The notes beneath the pieces are model-generated. The model saw nothing but the letters and a program-made list of their open reading frames with translations. It did no database searches and was not told where the DNA came from. A program made the position numbers and the translations under genes. A stretch of DNA of 6,470 nt from Bacillota bacterium (GTDB taxonomy: Bacteria > Bacillota_E > Sulfobacillia > Sulfobacillales > Sulfobacillaceae), in the NCBI GenBank assembly GCA_021802375.1, contig JAKAAL010000255.1:1-6470 (forward strand), in the 5' to 3' direction. Below are positions 1-5,936 of this stretch, one piece after another; position 1 is the first letter of the stretch; every line of letters begins with the position of its first letter.

Positions 1-116
1 CCGATCTCGCCTTCACATCGAACGCACCACAAGGCCTCGCAGTGGGTACAAAAAAACGCATCCAACATCGGATTCTCCTCTCGCGAGTGTGTTCCGCAGG
101 TTACACAACGTGCCAT
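1..116 (-). CDS. Small zinc-ribbon-like protein, 3' end cut by window edge
   Basis: The reading frame begins at ATG 116-114 and is still open at the left edge, giving 38 complete residues. Three CxxC pairs are visible: C4-x2-C7, C23-x2-C26 and C31-x2-C34. H10 and H25 lie nearby. This is the pattern of a small zinc-binding ribbon or rubredoxin-like knuckle; metal binding is inferred from the cysteine spacing alone. The start is set by an AAGGGGAGG ribosome binding site 7 bases upstream. The gene starts 21 bases after the aceA stop on the same strand, so it is probably the third gene of the aceB-aceA operon. I do not recognise the family. It could be a short stand-alone zinc ribbon or the N-terminus of a longer protein. 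That it is coding is fairly certain; its role is not known. Confidence 0.72.
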   Translation of the reverse strand, partial: MARCVTCGTHSREENPMLDAFFCTHCEALWCVRCEGEI

Positions 117-123
117 CTTGATA

Positions 124-132
124 CCTCCCCTT
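124..132 (-). promoter_or_regulatory. Ribosome binding site of the zinc-ribbon gene
   Basis: On the minus strand this reads AAGGGGAGG, 7 bases before ATG 116. It lies in the 21-base gap after the aceA stop codon. It is the main evidence that the small reading frame at the left edge is a translated gene. Confidence 0.75.
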
Positions 133-137
133 AGTCT

Positions 138-1421
138 CTAAACGTAGCGTTCGGCTGGAACGAATTGGGCTTCTTCGGTGGACCCGGTGAGTGCCGTAGT
201 GGATGACCCTCCACCACTGATGGTCAGGGACACCGCATCGAAATACCCGGCCCCGACCTCGCGTTGATGACGTACCGCGGTATATCCTTCTGTTTCCATG
301 GCGAATTCCCGCTGTTGCAGCTCGGAATACGCGGTCATACCGGAATCCCGATACTTCCGCGCGAGGTCAAACATGGAGGCATTGAGTGCATGAAACCCCG
401 CCAACGTAATAAACTGAAACTTGTATCCCATTTCTCCCAGATCTTCTTGGAACGTCGCGATTTGGGCGTCAGTCAGCTTGCGTTTCCAATTAAAAGACGG
501 CGAACAATTATATGCGAGCCATTTCCCGGGAAATTTGGCATGAATCGCGGTAGCGAACTCGCGAGCCTCTCCGAGATCCGGCTCGGAGGTTTCGCACCAC
601 AGGACATCCGCGTAGGGCGCATACGCCAATCCCCGATGTATGGCCGCGTCCAGCCCGGGTCGGGTATGAAAGAATCCCTCCACGGTGCGTTCCCCCGTGA
701 TAAATCGGGCATCACGCGGATCGATGTCCGAGGTAATTAAGGTGGCCGCATGCGCATCGGTGCGCGCCAAGAGCAAAGTGGGCACGCCCATCACGTCCAT
801 CGCCAGCCGCGCCGCCACCAAATTGCGGATGCCATGACTAGTGGGAATGAGAACCTTACCGCCCATGTGCCCACATTTCTTCTCGGATGACTGCTGATCT
901 TCCAAGTGGACACCGGCCGCCCCCGCTTCGATCATCGCCTTGACTAATTCAAACACGTTCAGCGGGCCGCCAAAACCGGCTTCCGCATCTGCCACGATGG
1001 GCGCAAACCAATCGATCGGCGCATCCTGCGATTCGACGTGATGAATTTGATCCGCGCGCATAAGTGCCCGGTTAATGCGACGCACCATCTGCGGCACACT
1101 GTTAACGGGATAGAGGGATTGATCCGGATACGTTTCCCCGGCAACATTTGCGTCGGCCGCCACCTGCCACCCACTGAGATAAATGGATTCCAACCCGGCC
1201 TTTATCGCTTGTACGGCCTGATTGCCAGTAGTGGTCCCCAGAGTTCGAATAAAAGGTTGCGTATTGAGTAAATGAAATAGCCGGTCAGCCCCGTACTTTG
1301 CTAACGTGTGCTCGATCACCATGGAACCCTGTAACTTTTTGACTTGTGCCGCCGTGTAGGGGCGGGTAATGCCTTCCCATCTGGGATTTCTCTCCCAATC
1401 CTCCGTGATAGTAGGGCTCAT
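138..1421 (-). CDS. aceA: Isocitrate lyase
   Basis: Cleaves isocitrate to succinate and glyoxylate in the cytoplasm, the first step of the glyoxylate shunt. At 427 residues it matches the short bacterial isocitrate lyases (about 430). Visible hallmarks are the substrate-binding SGWQVAAD (83-90), an acidic DAEAGFGG segment (145-152) where D145 is the expected Mg2+ ligand, the signature KKCGHM (181-186) with catalytic C183, LLLARTDA (216-223), and a closing [15 protein letters not shown] stretch very like the mycobacterial-type enzyme end. KKCGHM and overall length favour isocitrate lyase over methylisocitrate lyase, which is much shorter. The start codon overlaps the aceB stop as ATGA, and GGAGGAGG lies 7 bases upstream inside the aceB coding end, so the two are probably translationally coupled. 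The frame is intact and no key residue is missing. Confidence 0.98.
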   Translation of the reverse strand: MSPTITEDWERNPRWEGITRPYTAAQVKKLQGSMVIEHTLAKYGADRLFHLLNTQPFIRTLGTTTGNQAVQAIKAGLESIYLSGWQVAADANVAGETYPDQSLYPVNSVPQMVRRINRALMRADQIHHVESQDAPIDWFAPIVADAEAGFGGPLNVFELVKAMIEAGAAGVHLEDQQSSEKKCGHMGGKVLIPTSHGIRNLVAARLAMDVMGVPTLLLARTDAHAATLITSDIDPRDARFITGERTVEGFFHTRPGLDAAIHRGLAYAPYADVLWCETSEPDLGEAREFATAIHAKFPGKWLAYNCSPSFNWKRKLTDAQIATFQEDLGEMGYKFQFITLAGFHALNASMFDLARKYRDSGMTAYSELQQREFAMETEGYTAVRHQREVGAGYFDAVSLTISGGGSSTTALTGSTEEAQFVPAERYV

Positions 1422-3004
1422 AGTTTAACCTCCTCCAAAAGATGCGATTTCATGAGTAACTGCTCATAGGCCGGTTCGGTAATGAACGGCCGGAAGGGTT
1501 CATGAAACACCCCTTCCCACACCAGTTTCTGGGCTGTCATCAACTCAGGCGACGCCGGCAGGCCATCGAACGCCTCGCTAATCCAGTCCGCCAATAGGCT
1601 CGGCGTGAGCGTCCGGCCATCGTTTAATTGAACCCGGTGACGTTGCCATTGATAAAGTTGTGAGCGCACGATCTCCGCCGTGGCGGCATCTTCCATCACA
1701 TTGAACAGGCTGACCGCGCCGTGCCCTTGAAGCCACGCCGTCAGGTATTGCAAGGCGACCGACACGTTACTTCTAACCCCGGACTCGGTAATAGTTCCTC
1801 CCGGTACCTCAAATTGCAATAAATCCTGTGCCGTAATGACCGTACTCTTTTGGCGCCAGTGCTTTTGATGCGGCCGGATTCCAAGCCTTTTGTCAAAGAC
1901 TTCGGTGGCGATGGGTACCCAATCGGAATGCGCCACCCAAGTGCCATCAAATCCTTGGCTAGACTCGCGCTCCTTATCCTCAATAACACGCTCTAATGCC
2001 ATGCGATTGACCGCGGAGTCCTTGCGACTCGGTATCAATGCGGCCATACCCCCGATCGCGTGGGCCCCGCGTTTATGGCAGGTGTCCACTAACAACTCGG
2101 CATATGCCTGCATAAACGGTACGGTCATCGTAATCTGATTGCGATCCGGCAGCACCGCCGCGGGGTCGTGTCGAAAATTTTTTATGATGCTGAACAAATA
2201 ATCCCAGCGCCCCGCATTTAACCCCACGACGTGCCGACGCAGGGCATACAGAATTTCCTCCATTTGAAGGGCCGCTGGGATGGTTTCAATGAGGACGGTC
2301 GCTTTGATGGAACCCGGTTCCATCCCGAGAATGTCCTCCGTCAGATCGAACACGTCGTTCCACAGTGCCGCTTCTTGCCAAGCCTCCAATTTAGGTAGGT
2401 AAAAGTAAGGACCGGTTCCGGAGTCCTTGAGCCGTTGACGATTACGAAACACATAGAGGCCAAAATCGAACAAGGAACCCGAGATAGGCTGGCCATCCAC
2501 GCGAATATGCATTTCTGGCAGATGCCAACCCCGAGGCCGTACCACCAACACCGCACGGCGTTCGCCCAAGCGATACTCCTTGCCGTTCTCGGCGATAAAT
2601 CGCAAGGTGCCATCTATCGCGCGGGAGAGATTGATCTGACCATCCAGTAGATTTGACCAGGTGGGGCTTAACGCATCCTCGAAATCCGCCATAAAGATGC
2701 GCGCCCCGGAATTTAACGCATTGATCATCATTTTGGCATCCGTAGGACCAGTGATTTCCACGCGCCGGTCTAATAGATCATAAGGCGGCGGGGCAACGGT
2801 CCAATCCTCCTTGCGGATTTCCGTCGTCTCCGGAAGAAAATCCATCAGGACGCCGGATCCCGCCTGTCTTGCCATTCTGTTCGCTAAAAGTCTTTGGCGG
2901 GCTGGATCGAAACGTCGGTGCAAGGTCGCTAAAAATTCAAGAGCAATCGGGGTTAAGACCTCCTCTTGGTGCGGCTCTACGTTCCCCCAAAGCTCAACGG
3001 CCAT
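1418..3004 (-). CDS. aceB: Malate synthase A
   Basis: Condenses glyoxylate with acetyl-CoA to malate, the second glyoxylate-shunt step, in the cytoplasm. With the start chosen here it has 528 residues, the usual size of the A-type enzyme (about 530). Landmarks: [11 protein letters not shown] (155-164) with the expected catalytic arginine R158, IETIPA (239-244) and the family signature [14 protein letters not shown] (258-271), where E240 and D268 are the expected Mg2+ ligands, and [11 protein letters not shown] (435-445) with the likely catalytic base D439. Length and lack of the large insert exclude malate synthase G. An in-frame ATG at 3082 would add 26 residues, but it lacks a good ribosome binding site and its codons overlap a -10-like TATTAT. 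ATG 3004 has AAAGGAG at 8 bases. First gene of the ace operon, overlapping aceA by 4 bp. Confidence 0.97.
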   Translation of the reverse strand: MAVELWGNVEPHQEEVLTPIALEFLATLHRRFDPARQRLLANRMARQAGSGVLMDFLPETTEIRKEDWTVAPPPYDLLDRRVEITGPTDAKMMINALNSGARIFMADFEDALSPTWSNLLDGQINLSRAIDGTLRFIAENGKEYRLGERRAVLVVRPRGWHLPEMHIRVDGQPISGSLFDFGLYVFRNRQRLKDSGTGPYFYLPKLEAWQEAALWNDVFDLTEDILGMEPGSIKATVLIETIPAALQMEEILYALRRHVVGLNAGRWDYLFSIIKNFRHDPAAVLPDRNQITMTVPFMQAYAELLVDTCHKRGAHAIGGMAALIPSRKDSAVNRMALERVIEDKERESSQGFDGTWVAHSDWVPIATEVFDKRLGIRPHQKHWRQKSTVITAQDLLQFEVPGGTITESGVRSNVSVALQYLTAWLQGHGAVSLFNVMEDAATAEIVRSQLYQWQRHRVQLNDGRTLTPSLLADWISEAFDGLPASPELMTAQKLVWEGVFHEPFRPFITEPAYEQLLMKSHLLEEVKL

Positions 3005-3012
3005 CACATTCG

Positions 3013-3019
3013 CTCCTTT
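3013..3019 (-). promoter_or_regulatory. Ribosome binding site that decides the aceB start
   Basis: AAAGGAG on the minus strand, 8 bases before ATG 3004. A GTG three bases before that ATG is in frame but only 5 bases from the site. The farther upstream ATG at 3082 has only a weak AGGG. This site is why the 528-residue product was chosen. Confidence 0.8.
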
Positions 3020-3064
3020 CTCGACTGATCTCATAGGGGTCAATGTTTCATCATGCATAGTGCT

Positions 3065-3070
3065 ATAATA
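3065..3070 (-). promoter_or_regulatory. Candidate -10 element for the ace operon
   Basis: The minus strand reads TATTAT, five of six matches to TATAAT, 60 bases before the aceB ATG. No recognisable -35 sits 16-18 bases upstream (the place reads about GTAGGG). If used, transcription would begin near 3058 with a leader of roughly 50 bases. A good -10 with a poor -35 fits a promoter that needs an activator, but no start site can be proven from sequence. Confidence 0.4.
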
Positions 3071-3095
3071 GGTCGACTCCATTAGAACCCTACCG

Positions 3096-3129
3096 TTTGA
3101 CGCTGAATCGACGTAAATTCCATGTCAAA
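3096..3129. promoter_or_regulatory. 34-bp dyad-symmetric candidate operator upstream of aceB
   Basis: Three nested symmetric blocks share one centre at 3112/3113. They are TTTGAC (3096-3101) with GTCAAA (3124-3129), GAAT (3105-3108) with ATTC (3117-3120), and central ACGT (3111-3114). Twelve of the 17 base pairs about the centre are symmetric. The centre is 45 bp upstream of the middle of the candidate -10, near -54 from the predicted start, where an activator could compensate for the weak -35. Assignment as a protein-binding site is inference; no regulator gene is in the window. Confidence 0.45.
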
Positions 3130-3148
3130 TCACACCTGAACGGGATCA

Positions 3149-3163
3149 ATGGGACCCTCCCAT
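3149..3163. repeat. Perfect 6-bp inverted repeat, ATGGGA / TCCCAT
   Basis: ATGGGA (3149-3154) and TCCCAT (3158-3163) flank a 3-base centre, CCC on the plus strand and GGG on the minus strand. No T-run follows on either strand, so it does not look like an intrinsic terminator. It lies between the aceB dyad and the half-site cluster and may be a minor operator or chance. Confidence 0.3.
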
Positions 3164-3263
3164 GGTGCTCGCTACCACCTAATCAAACAAAAGAACCGAC
3201 ACCTCAGGGTCGAGTCTCGTGGCCAACGATGCGGATCGATCTCCTTGACGGACGACGGTAATC

Positions 3264-3287
3264 GACAACTTGTCACCACAAGACAAC
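3264..3287. promoter_or_regulatory. Overlapping GACAA/TTGTC inverted repeats, candidate operator cluster
   Basis: GACAA-C-TTGTC occupies 3264-3274. It overlaps CTTGT-CACC-ACAAG (3269-3282), which runs into another GACAAC (3282-3287). A lone TTGTC recurs at 3341-3345. TTGT-N4-ACAA is loosely like the T-x-GT-N-AC-x-A sites bound by FadR-type GntR regulators, though those usually have a 3-base centre. It lies about 180 bp before the 450-residue unknown gene and about 260 bp before the aceB ATG. Function is inferred from symmetry only. Confidence 0.3.
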
Positions 3288-3407
3288 GGTTCGGAGCCCA
3301 CCGCATGGGACGTGTCTTTCGTAACCATTTTCCTCGTCTCTTGTCAGGTGGACCATCAACCGAGACTCCCCGGTAATGACGAACCCTATAGTGTAGTGTT
3401 TTGATAC

Positions 3408-3428
3408 GATTAGACCCTAAGGTCAATC
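3408..3428 (+). other. Leader hairpin before the unknown gene
   Basis: GATT-(A)-GACC (3408-3416) pairs with GGTC-AATC (3421-3428) around a CTAA loop, giving an 8-bp stem with one bulged A at 3412. It ends 22 bases before the AGGAGG of the gene at 3468, so it would sit in that gene's 5' leader. No U-run follows (TTCCAA), so it is not a terminator. It might be an RNA element or a DNA operator. Confidence 0.3.
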
Positions 3429-3450
3429 TTCCAAGTCCCATGACCACATA

Positions 3451-3456
3451 AGGAGG
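3451..3456 (+). promoter_or_regulatory. Ribosome binding site of the unknown 450-residue gene
   Basis: A consensus AGGAGG (AAGGAGG with the preceding base) lies 11 bases before ATG 3468. The spacing is slightly long, but no other in-frame start is better placed. Confidence 0.75.
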
Positions 3457-3467
3457 TTTTAATTCAT

Positions 3468-4820
3468 ATGATTCCGGTCACCGATTCCATGGTGCAGGAT
3501 GCCGATGCATGGTACGATGCGTATGACCCATTATCTGTAGCCGATAAGGTTACATTTATTCACGACACCCTCGACTTGGCGCTTACCGATGAATTTTTAG
3601 AAGAAACCGAGTTCTCGATTCTGATGAGCGAGCTCGAAGCCGTGGCTGGCCCGATAGCCATCGCGCCCATAATAGAAAAAATACGGGACAGGCTTCCCGC
3701 TTTTCACCATCGAGAAATCCAGTACTTAGAAGATATCATGGTGATTCAGGGTCTCTTTTTGAGAGATCTTGAAAAGACAGCAGTTGCCGCGGCGTATTTC
3801 CGGGAGGATCCGGAACGCTTTGTTGATTATTATTTGACCACCTTCCGATTCTTGGTCCTCTATGGGTCCCATGATATCGCTCGGACCCAGGCCGAAGCAG
3901 GCTTGCTGCCGCTCCGTACCTCCGACGCGTTGCTCGCCGGAGCCGAAGAAGATTTGGCACAATTCCTCCTGTTGGACCATGCGCAAACCCTCTACGTTCG
4001 GCGATCAGCCGACGAGCCTCTGGATGCCGCAGCATTCGCCAAGGAATACCGGCGCCTTTGGCCACACGCCACCGATGCCGACGCCGATTCGCTCTTCCAG
4101 CGCATGGCCAACCCTATGCTGGAGCCTAACCCCGGCTGGCGCGACGATCTCCAAAGCCAGGCCAGTATGCGATCGGCTCTCTTTTGGTCTTTCCTCATCG
4201 AGATGTACGAACAACGGCACATGGCCTTTGCTGTTGCTGCCGCTCTTTGGAGCACGGTATGGCACTTCCTACAACGGCACCAGGACTCTACTAATTCGGT
4301 CTGGTTACCGACTGAGGCGGCGTTAGATCGACACCTTACCCAACTCACCTCCATTCTCTCCACGCACGACGATGACGCCTTTACTTTACTTTGGGGCCTC
4401 CCTTACGTGGCCAACTTCCTTCACGATCGGGGCTTTACGCGTGACGACGAGCATGTCTACCTTAAATCCCTCGCCAAAACATTCCAGGTCAGTCTGATCC
4501 AGGCTATGCCGCACGACCTCTGGCAATTTGACTACGTACACCGCTGGGATCCGCCAGAGGGCACTGATTTAGCAGAATGGGATGAAGAGATCCATCAATT
4601 TCAAGAAAGTTTGACTGCGCCGCGGCCCGAACGACCGTCCTCCTGGTCGTTGCCGATCGGAGATCCACCGTCTTTGGATTTGCGCGATTTCGCCACCGGT
4701 GGAGGTCCTGTGGGTCCTAGCGGGGACAGACATTCCGAGACCCGGCGTCGCCACGGGGATCCCAAACGGAAATCCCGGGAAAAGAAGAACCGGAAGAAAT
4801 CTCGACAAAAGCGCCGCTAA
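3468..4820 (+). CDS. Hypothetical protein: acidic helical body with strongly basic C-terminal tail
   Basis: I do not recognise this 450-residue protein. It starts at ATG 3468 behind a consensus AGGAGG and has the even codon use of a real gene. The body (about 1-390) is rich in Leu, Ala, Asp and Glu and looks almost wholly alpha-helical. The first 60 residues carry 15 acidic and 1 basic residue. No signal peptide or clear membrane span is seen, so it is probably cytoplasmic. Residues about 390-420 are a Pro/Gly/Ser-rich linker, and the last 32 hold 17 Lys or Arg, 13 of them in the final 18. It contains no cysteine at all. The tail includes D-P-x6-K-K-x-R-K, a spacing similar to the SEC-C motif but with every metal-binding cysteine absent. 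A tail like this could bind nucleic acid or ribosomes; that is inference. It is divergent from aceB across a shared 463-bp region. Confidence 0.85.
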   Translation: MIPVTDSMVQDADAWYDAYDPLSVADKVTFIHDTLDLALTDEFLEETEFSILMSELEAVAGPIAIAPIIEKIRDRLPAFHHREIQYLEDIMVIQGLFLRDLEKTAVAAAYFREDPERFVDYYLTTFRFLVLYGSHDIARTQAEAGLLPLRTSDALLAGAEEDLAQFLLLDHAQTLYVRRSADEPLDAAAFAKEYRRLWPHATDADADSLFQRMANPMLEPNPGWRDDLQSQASMRSALFWSFLIEMYEQRHMAFAVAAALWSTVWHFLQRHQDSTNSVWLPTEAALDRHLTQLTSILSTHDDDAFTLLWGLPYVANFLHDRGFTRDDEHVYLKSLAKTFQVSLIQAMPHDLWQFDYVHRWDPPEGTDLAEWDEEIHQFQESLTAPRPERPSSWSLPIGDPPSLDLRDFATGGGPVGPSGDRHSETRRRHGDPKRKSREKKNRKKSRQKRR

Positions 4821-4849
4821 CACGAGTAAGGGCGATCGAGGACGGGGAC

Positions 4850-4992
4850 ATGACGGTGATTTTAGGTTAGGTTGCCTGCTTGAGCAATGGGCCGCCAACG
4901 GGATCCGGGATTTCGGCCAGGCATCCGATGAACCGGTTACCACCACATGGCCGAATCCGCTTCAGTTATTCTGCACCCCGGATGACTACTGA
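4850..4992 (+). pseudogene. Small 45-codon reading frame, apparently broken by a 5-bp duplication
   Basis: ATG 4850, with GAGG 8 bases upstream, reads only MTVILG before a TAG at 4868-4870. That stop is created by a tandem TTAGG-TTAGG (4862-4871). Removing one 5-bp unit joins MTVILG to an open frame, CLLEQWAANGIRD and onward, that runs to TGA 4990-4992 and ends in FCTPDDY. The restored product would have 45 residues. The downstream part has ordinary-looking composition and GC-rich third positions, unlike random sequence. It starts 29 bases after the unknown 450-residue gene and may belong to its transcript. The last 7 bases overlap the end of the convergent dehydrogenase. Alternatives: the frame is chance, it is expressed by ribosomal frameshifting, or the duplication is a sequencing or assembly error. 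I do not recognise the product. Confidence 0.4.
4862..4873 (+). repeat. Tandem 5-bp duplication TTAGG-TTAGG-TT
   Basis: Two TTAGG copies (4862-4866, 4867-4871) followed by TT. One unit more or less shifts the reading frame opened at 4850, so this is the apparent lesion of the small gene. Two copies are few for a phase-variable tract, but slippage between them would restore the frame. Confidence 0.6.
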
Positions 4993-5741
4993 AGAAACCA
5001 GCCCCCATCGACAAAGAGCGTCACGCCGGTGACATAGGCCCCATCATCCGACGCCAAAAATAATACGGCTCCAGCGACATCGCGTGGAGTGCCAATCCGC
5101 CCTAGGGGGATGCCGGGAATGATCCGCCCTAGGCGCTCTGGATCGGTTAATGGGTTCATCCCCGTGCGAATCCATCCTGGTCCGACCGCATTTACGGTGA
5201 TGCCATAGGCGCCGAGTTCCACCGCCATGACTTTGGTGAGCATACGAACACCACCTTTGGACGCACTATAAGGGCCGGACTTTGGAGCCGTCACTTCCGA
5301 ATAAGTACTGGCGGTATTAATGATGCGGCCTGCAATTTTTCGGTCGATCATGGCACGAGCAGCTGCCTGTCCACAGAACGCAACCCCTTTCACATTCACC
5401 GCATGGATCCGGTCCCAATCCGCGTCCTCGAGATCCAAAAATGGACGGGGGGACGACACCCCGGCGTTGGCAAACATGATATCTAATCGGTTCCATCGGT
5501 CTAATACCTGTTGGACCGCATGGTCCACCTGGGACCGCACGGATACATCCAACCCTAGCAGTTCGACCTCAACCCCCCATGACTCCACCAGGCGTCGAGT
5601 CGTTTCGAGACCTTCTAAGTTGACGTCAGCTAGTGCCAACCGGGCCCCTTCTTCTGCAAATCGTAGCGCTGTGCCCTGACCAATACCCGATGCAGCACCG
5701 GTAATGAAAGCCACTCGACCTGCTAAGCGTTGACTCATCAT
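4986..5741 (-). CDS. NAD(P)-dependent short-chain dehydrogenase/reductase (SDR)
   Basis: A classical SDR of 251 residues, the normal length. The Rossmann nucleotide-binding motif is TGAASGIG (14-21). D39, at the end of the second strand (LALADVN), favours NAD over NADP. D65-V66 contacts adenine, and NAG (92-94) is the structural motif. The catalytic tetrad is N116, S145, Y158 and K162 (YSASK), followed by PGWIRT (188-193) and the usual VDGGW end. It is cytosolic, with no signal or membrane segment. It resembles FabG- or glucose-dehydrogenase-like enzymes and those acting on sugars or secondary alcohols; the substrate cannot be read from sequence. Of two adjacent ATGs, the first (5741) is preferred because GAGAGG lies 8 bases upstream. 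It converges on the small broken gene with a 7-bp overlap and diverges from the binding-protein gene across 195 bp. Confidence 0.95.
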   Translation of the reverse strand: MMSQRLAGRVAFITGAASGIGQGTALRFAEEGARLALADVNLEGLETTRRLVESWGVEVELLGLDVSVRSQVDHAVQQVLDRWNRLDIMFANAGVSSPRPFLDLEDADWDRIHAVNVKGVAFCGQAAARAMIDRKIAGRIINTASTYSEVTAPKSGPYSASKGGVRMLTKVMAVELGAYGITVNAVGPGWIRTGMNPLTDPERLGRIIPGIPLGRIGTPRDVAGAVLFLASDDGAYVTGVTLFVDGGWFLQ

Positions 5742-5936
5742 GACCTCATCCTCTCCCCTGGTCTTCTACCTATTTCGCCATCCTCGACTCTATTCCCTGT
5801 GTCGTGTCCGCCAAATTTTCGTTACGCCCGGCCCATCTCATCTCCTGCCCAAGTCCTGCAGGAATTCCGCTACCCCTGGCGAATAGCATTAGTTATCCTC
5901 ATCAGCGAATAATCGAATTAAAGGAGTGCATCCTGG
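5742..5936. other. Divergent intergenic region between SDR and binding-protein genes
   Basis: These 195 bp must hold the 5' signals for both divergent genes. No convincing -35/-10 pair was found on either strand. Two overlapping palindromes, CCTGCAGG (5855-5862) and GGAATTCC (5861-5868), are the clearest symmetric structure. GCGAATA occurs twice (5879-5885 and 5905-5911), 26 bp apart, close to the binding-protein start. Confidence 0.35.

Noticed and set aside
264..740. Plus-strand 158-codon frame opposite isocitrate lyase, and similar frames opposite the other genes
   Set aside because: These are antisense or out-of-frame shadows of strongly supported genes, without ribosome binding sites or recognisable domains.
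3123..3128. Perfect TTGACA (-35 consensus) on the minus strand
   Set aside because: No -10-like sequence lies 15-19 bases downstream (the place reads about CAGCGT). The match is better explained as one arm of the dyad at 3096-3129.
3165..3180. T-box-like AGGTGGTAGCGAG on the minus strand upstream of aceB
   Set aside because: It departs from the AGGGTGGNACCGCG core at several positions, no terminator/antiterminator pair is seen, and malate synthase is not a known T-box target.
3387..3392. TATAGT as a -10 element for the unknown gene
   Set aside because: Five of six matches, but no -35 at proper distance (GACTCC). Too weak to list as a promoter.
3149..3447. Reading frames on both strands of the intergenic region (plus 3149-3376, minus 3172-3447)
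   Set aside because: Composition is Arg/Cys/Trp-rich and unlike a folded protein, there is no good ribosome binding site, and the two overlap each other across sequence that looks regulatory.
4699..4992. Plus-strand 97-codon frame overlapping the end of the unknown gene
   Set aside because: The part before 4820 lies out of frame within the 450-residue gene and looks like a shadow. Only the part after about 4862 looks coding, which the broken 45-codon gene explains better.
5855..5868. CCTGCAGG overlapping GGAATTCC, resembling a cloning-vector polylinker (PstI/EcoRI sites)
   Set aside because: No further polylinker or vector sequence flanks it and it sits in an ordinary intergenic region, so contamination is unlikely; kept only as a minor palindrome note.
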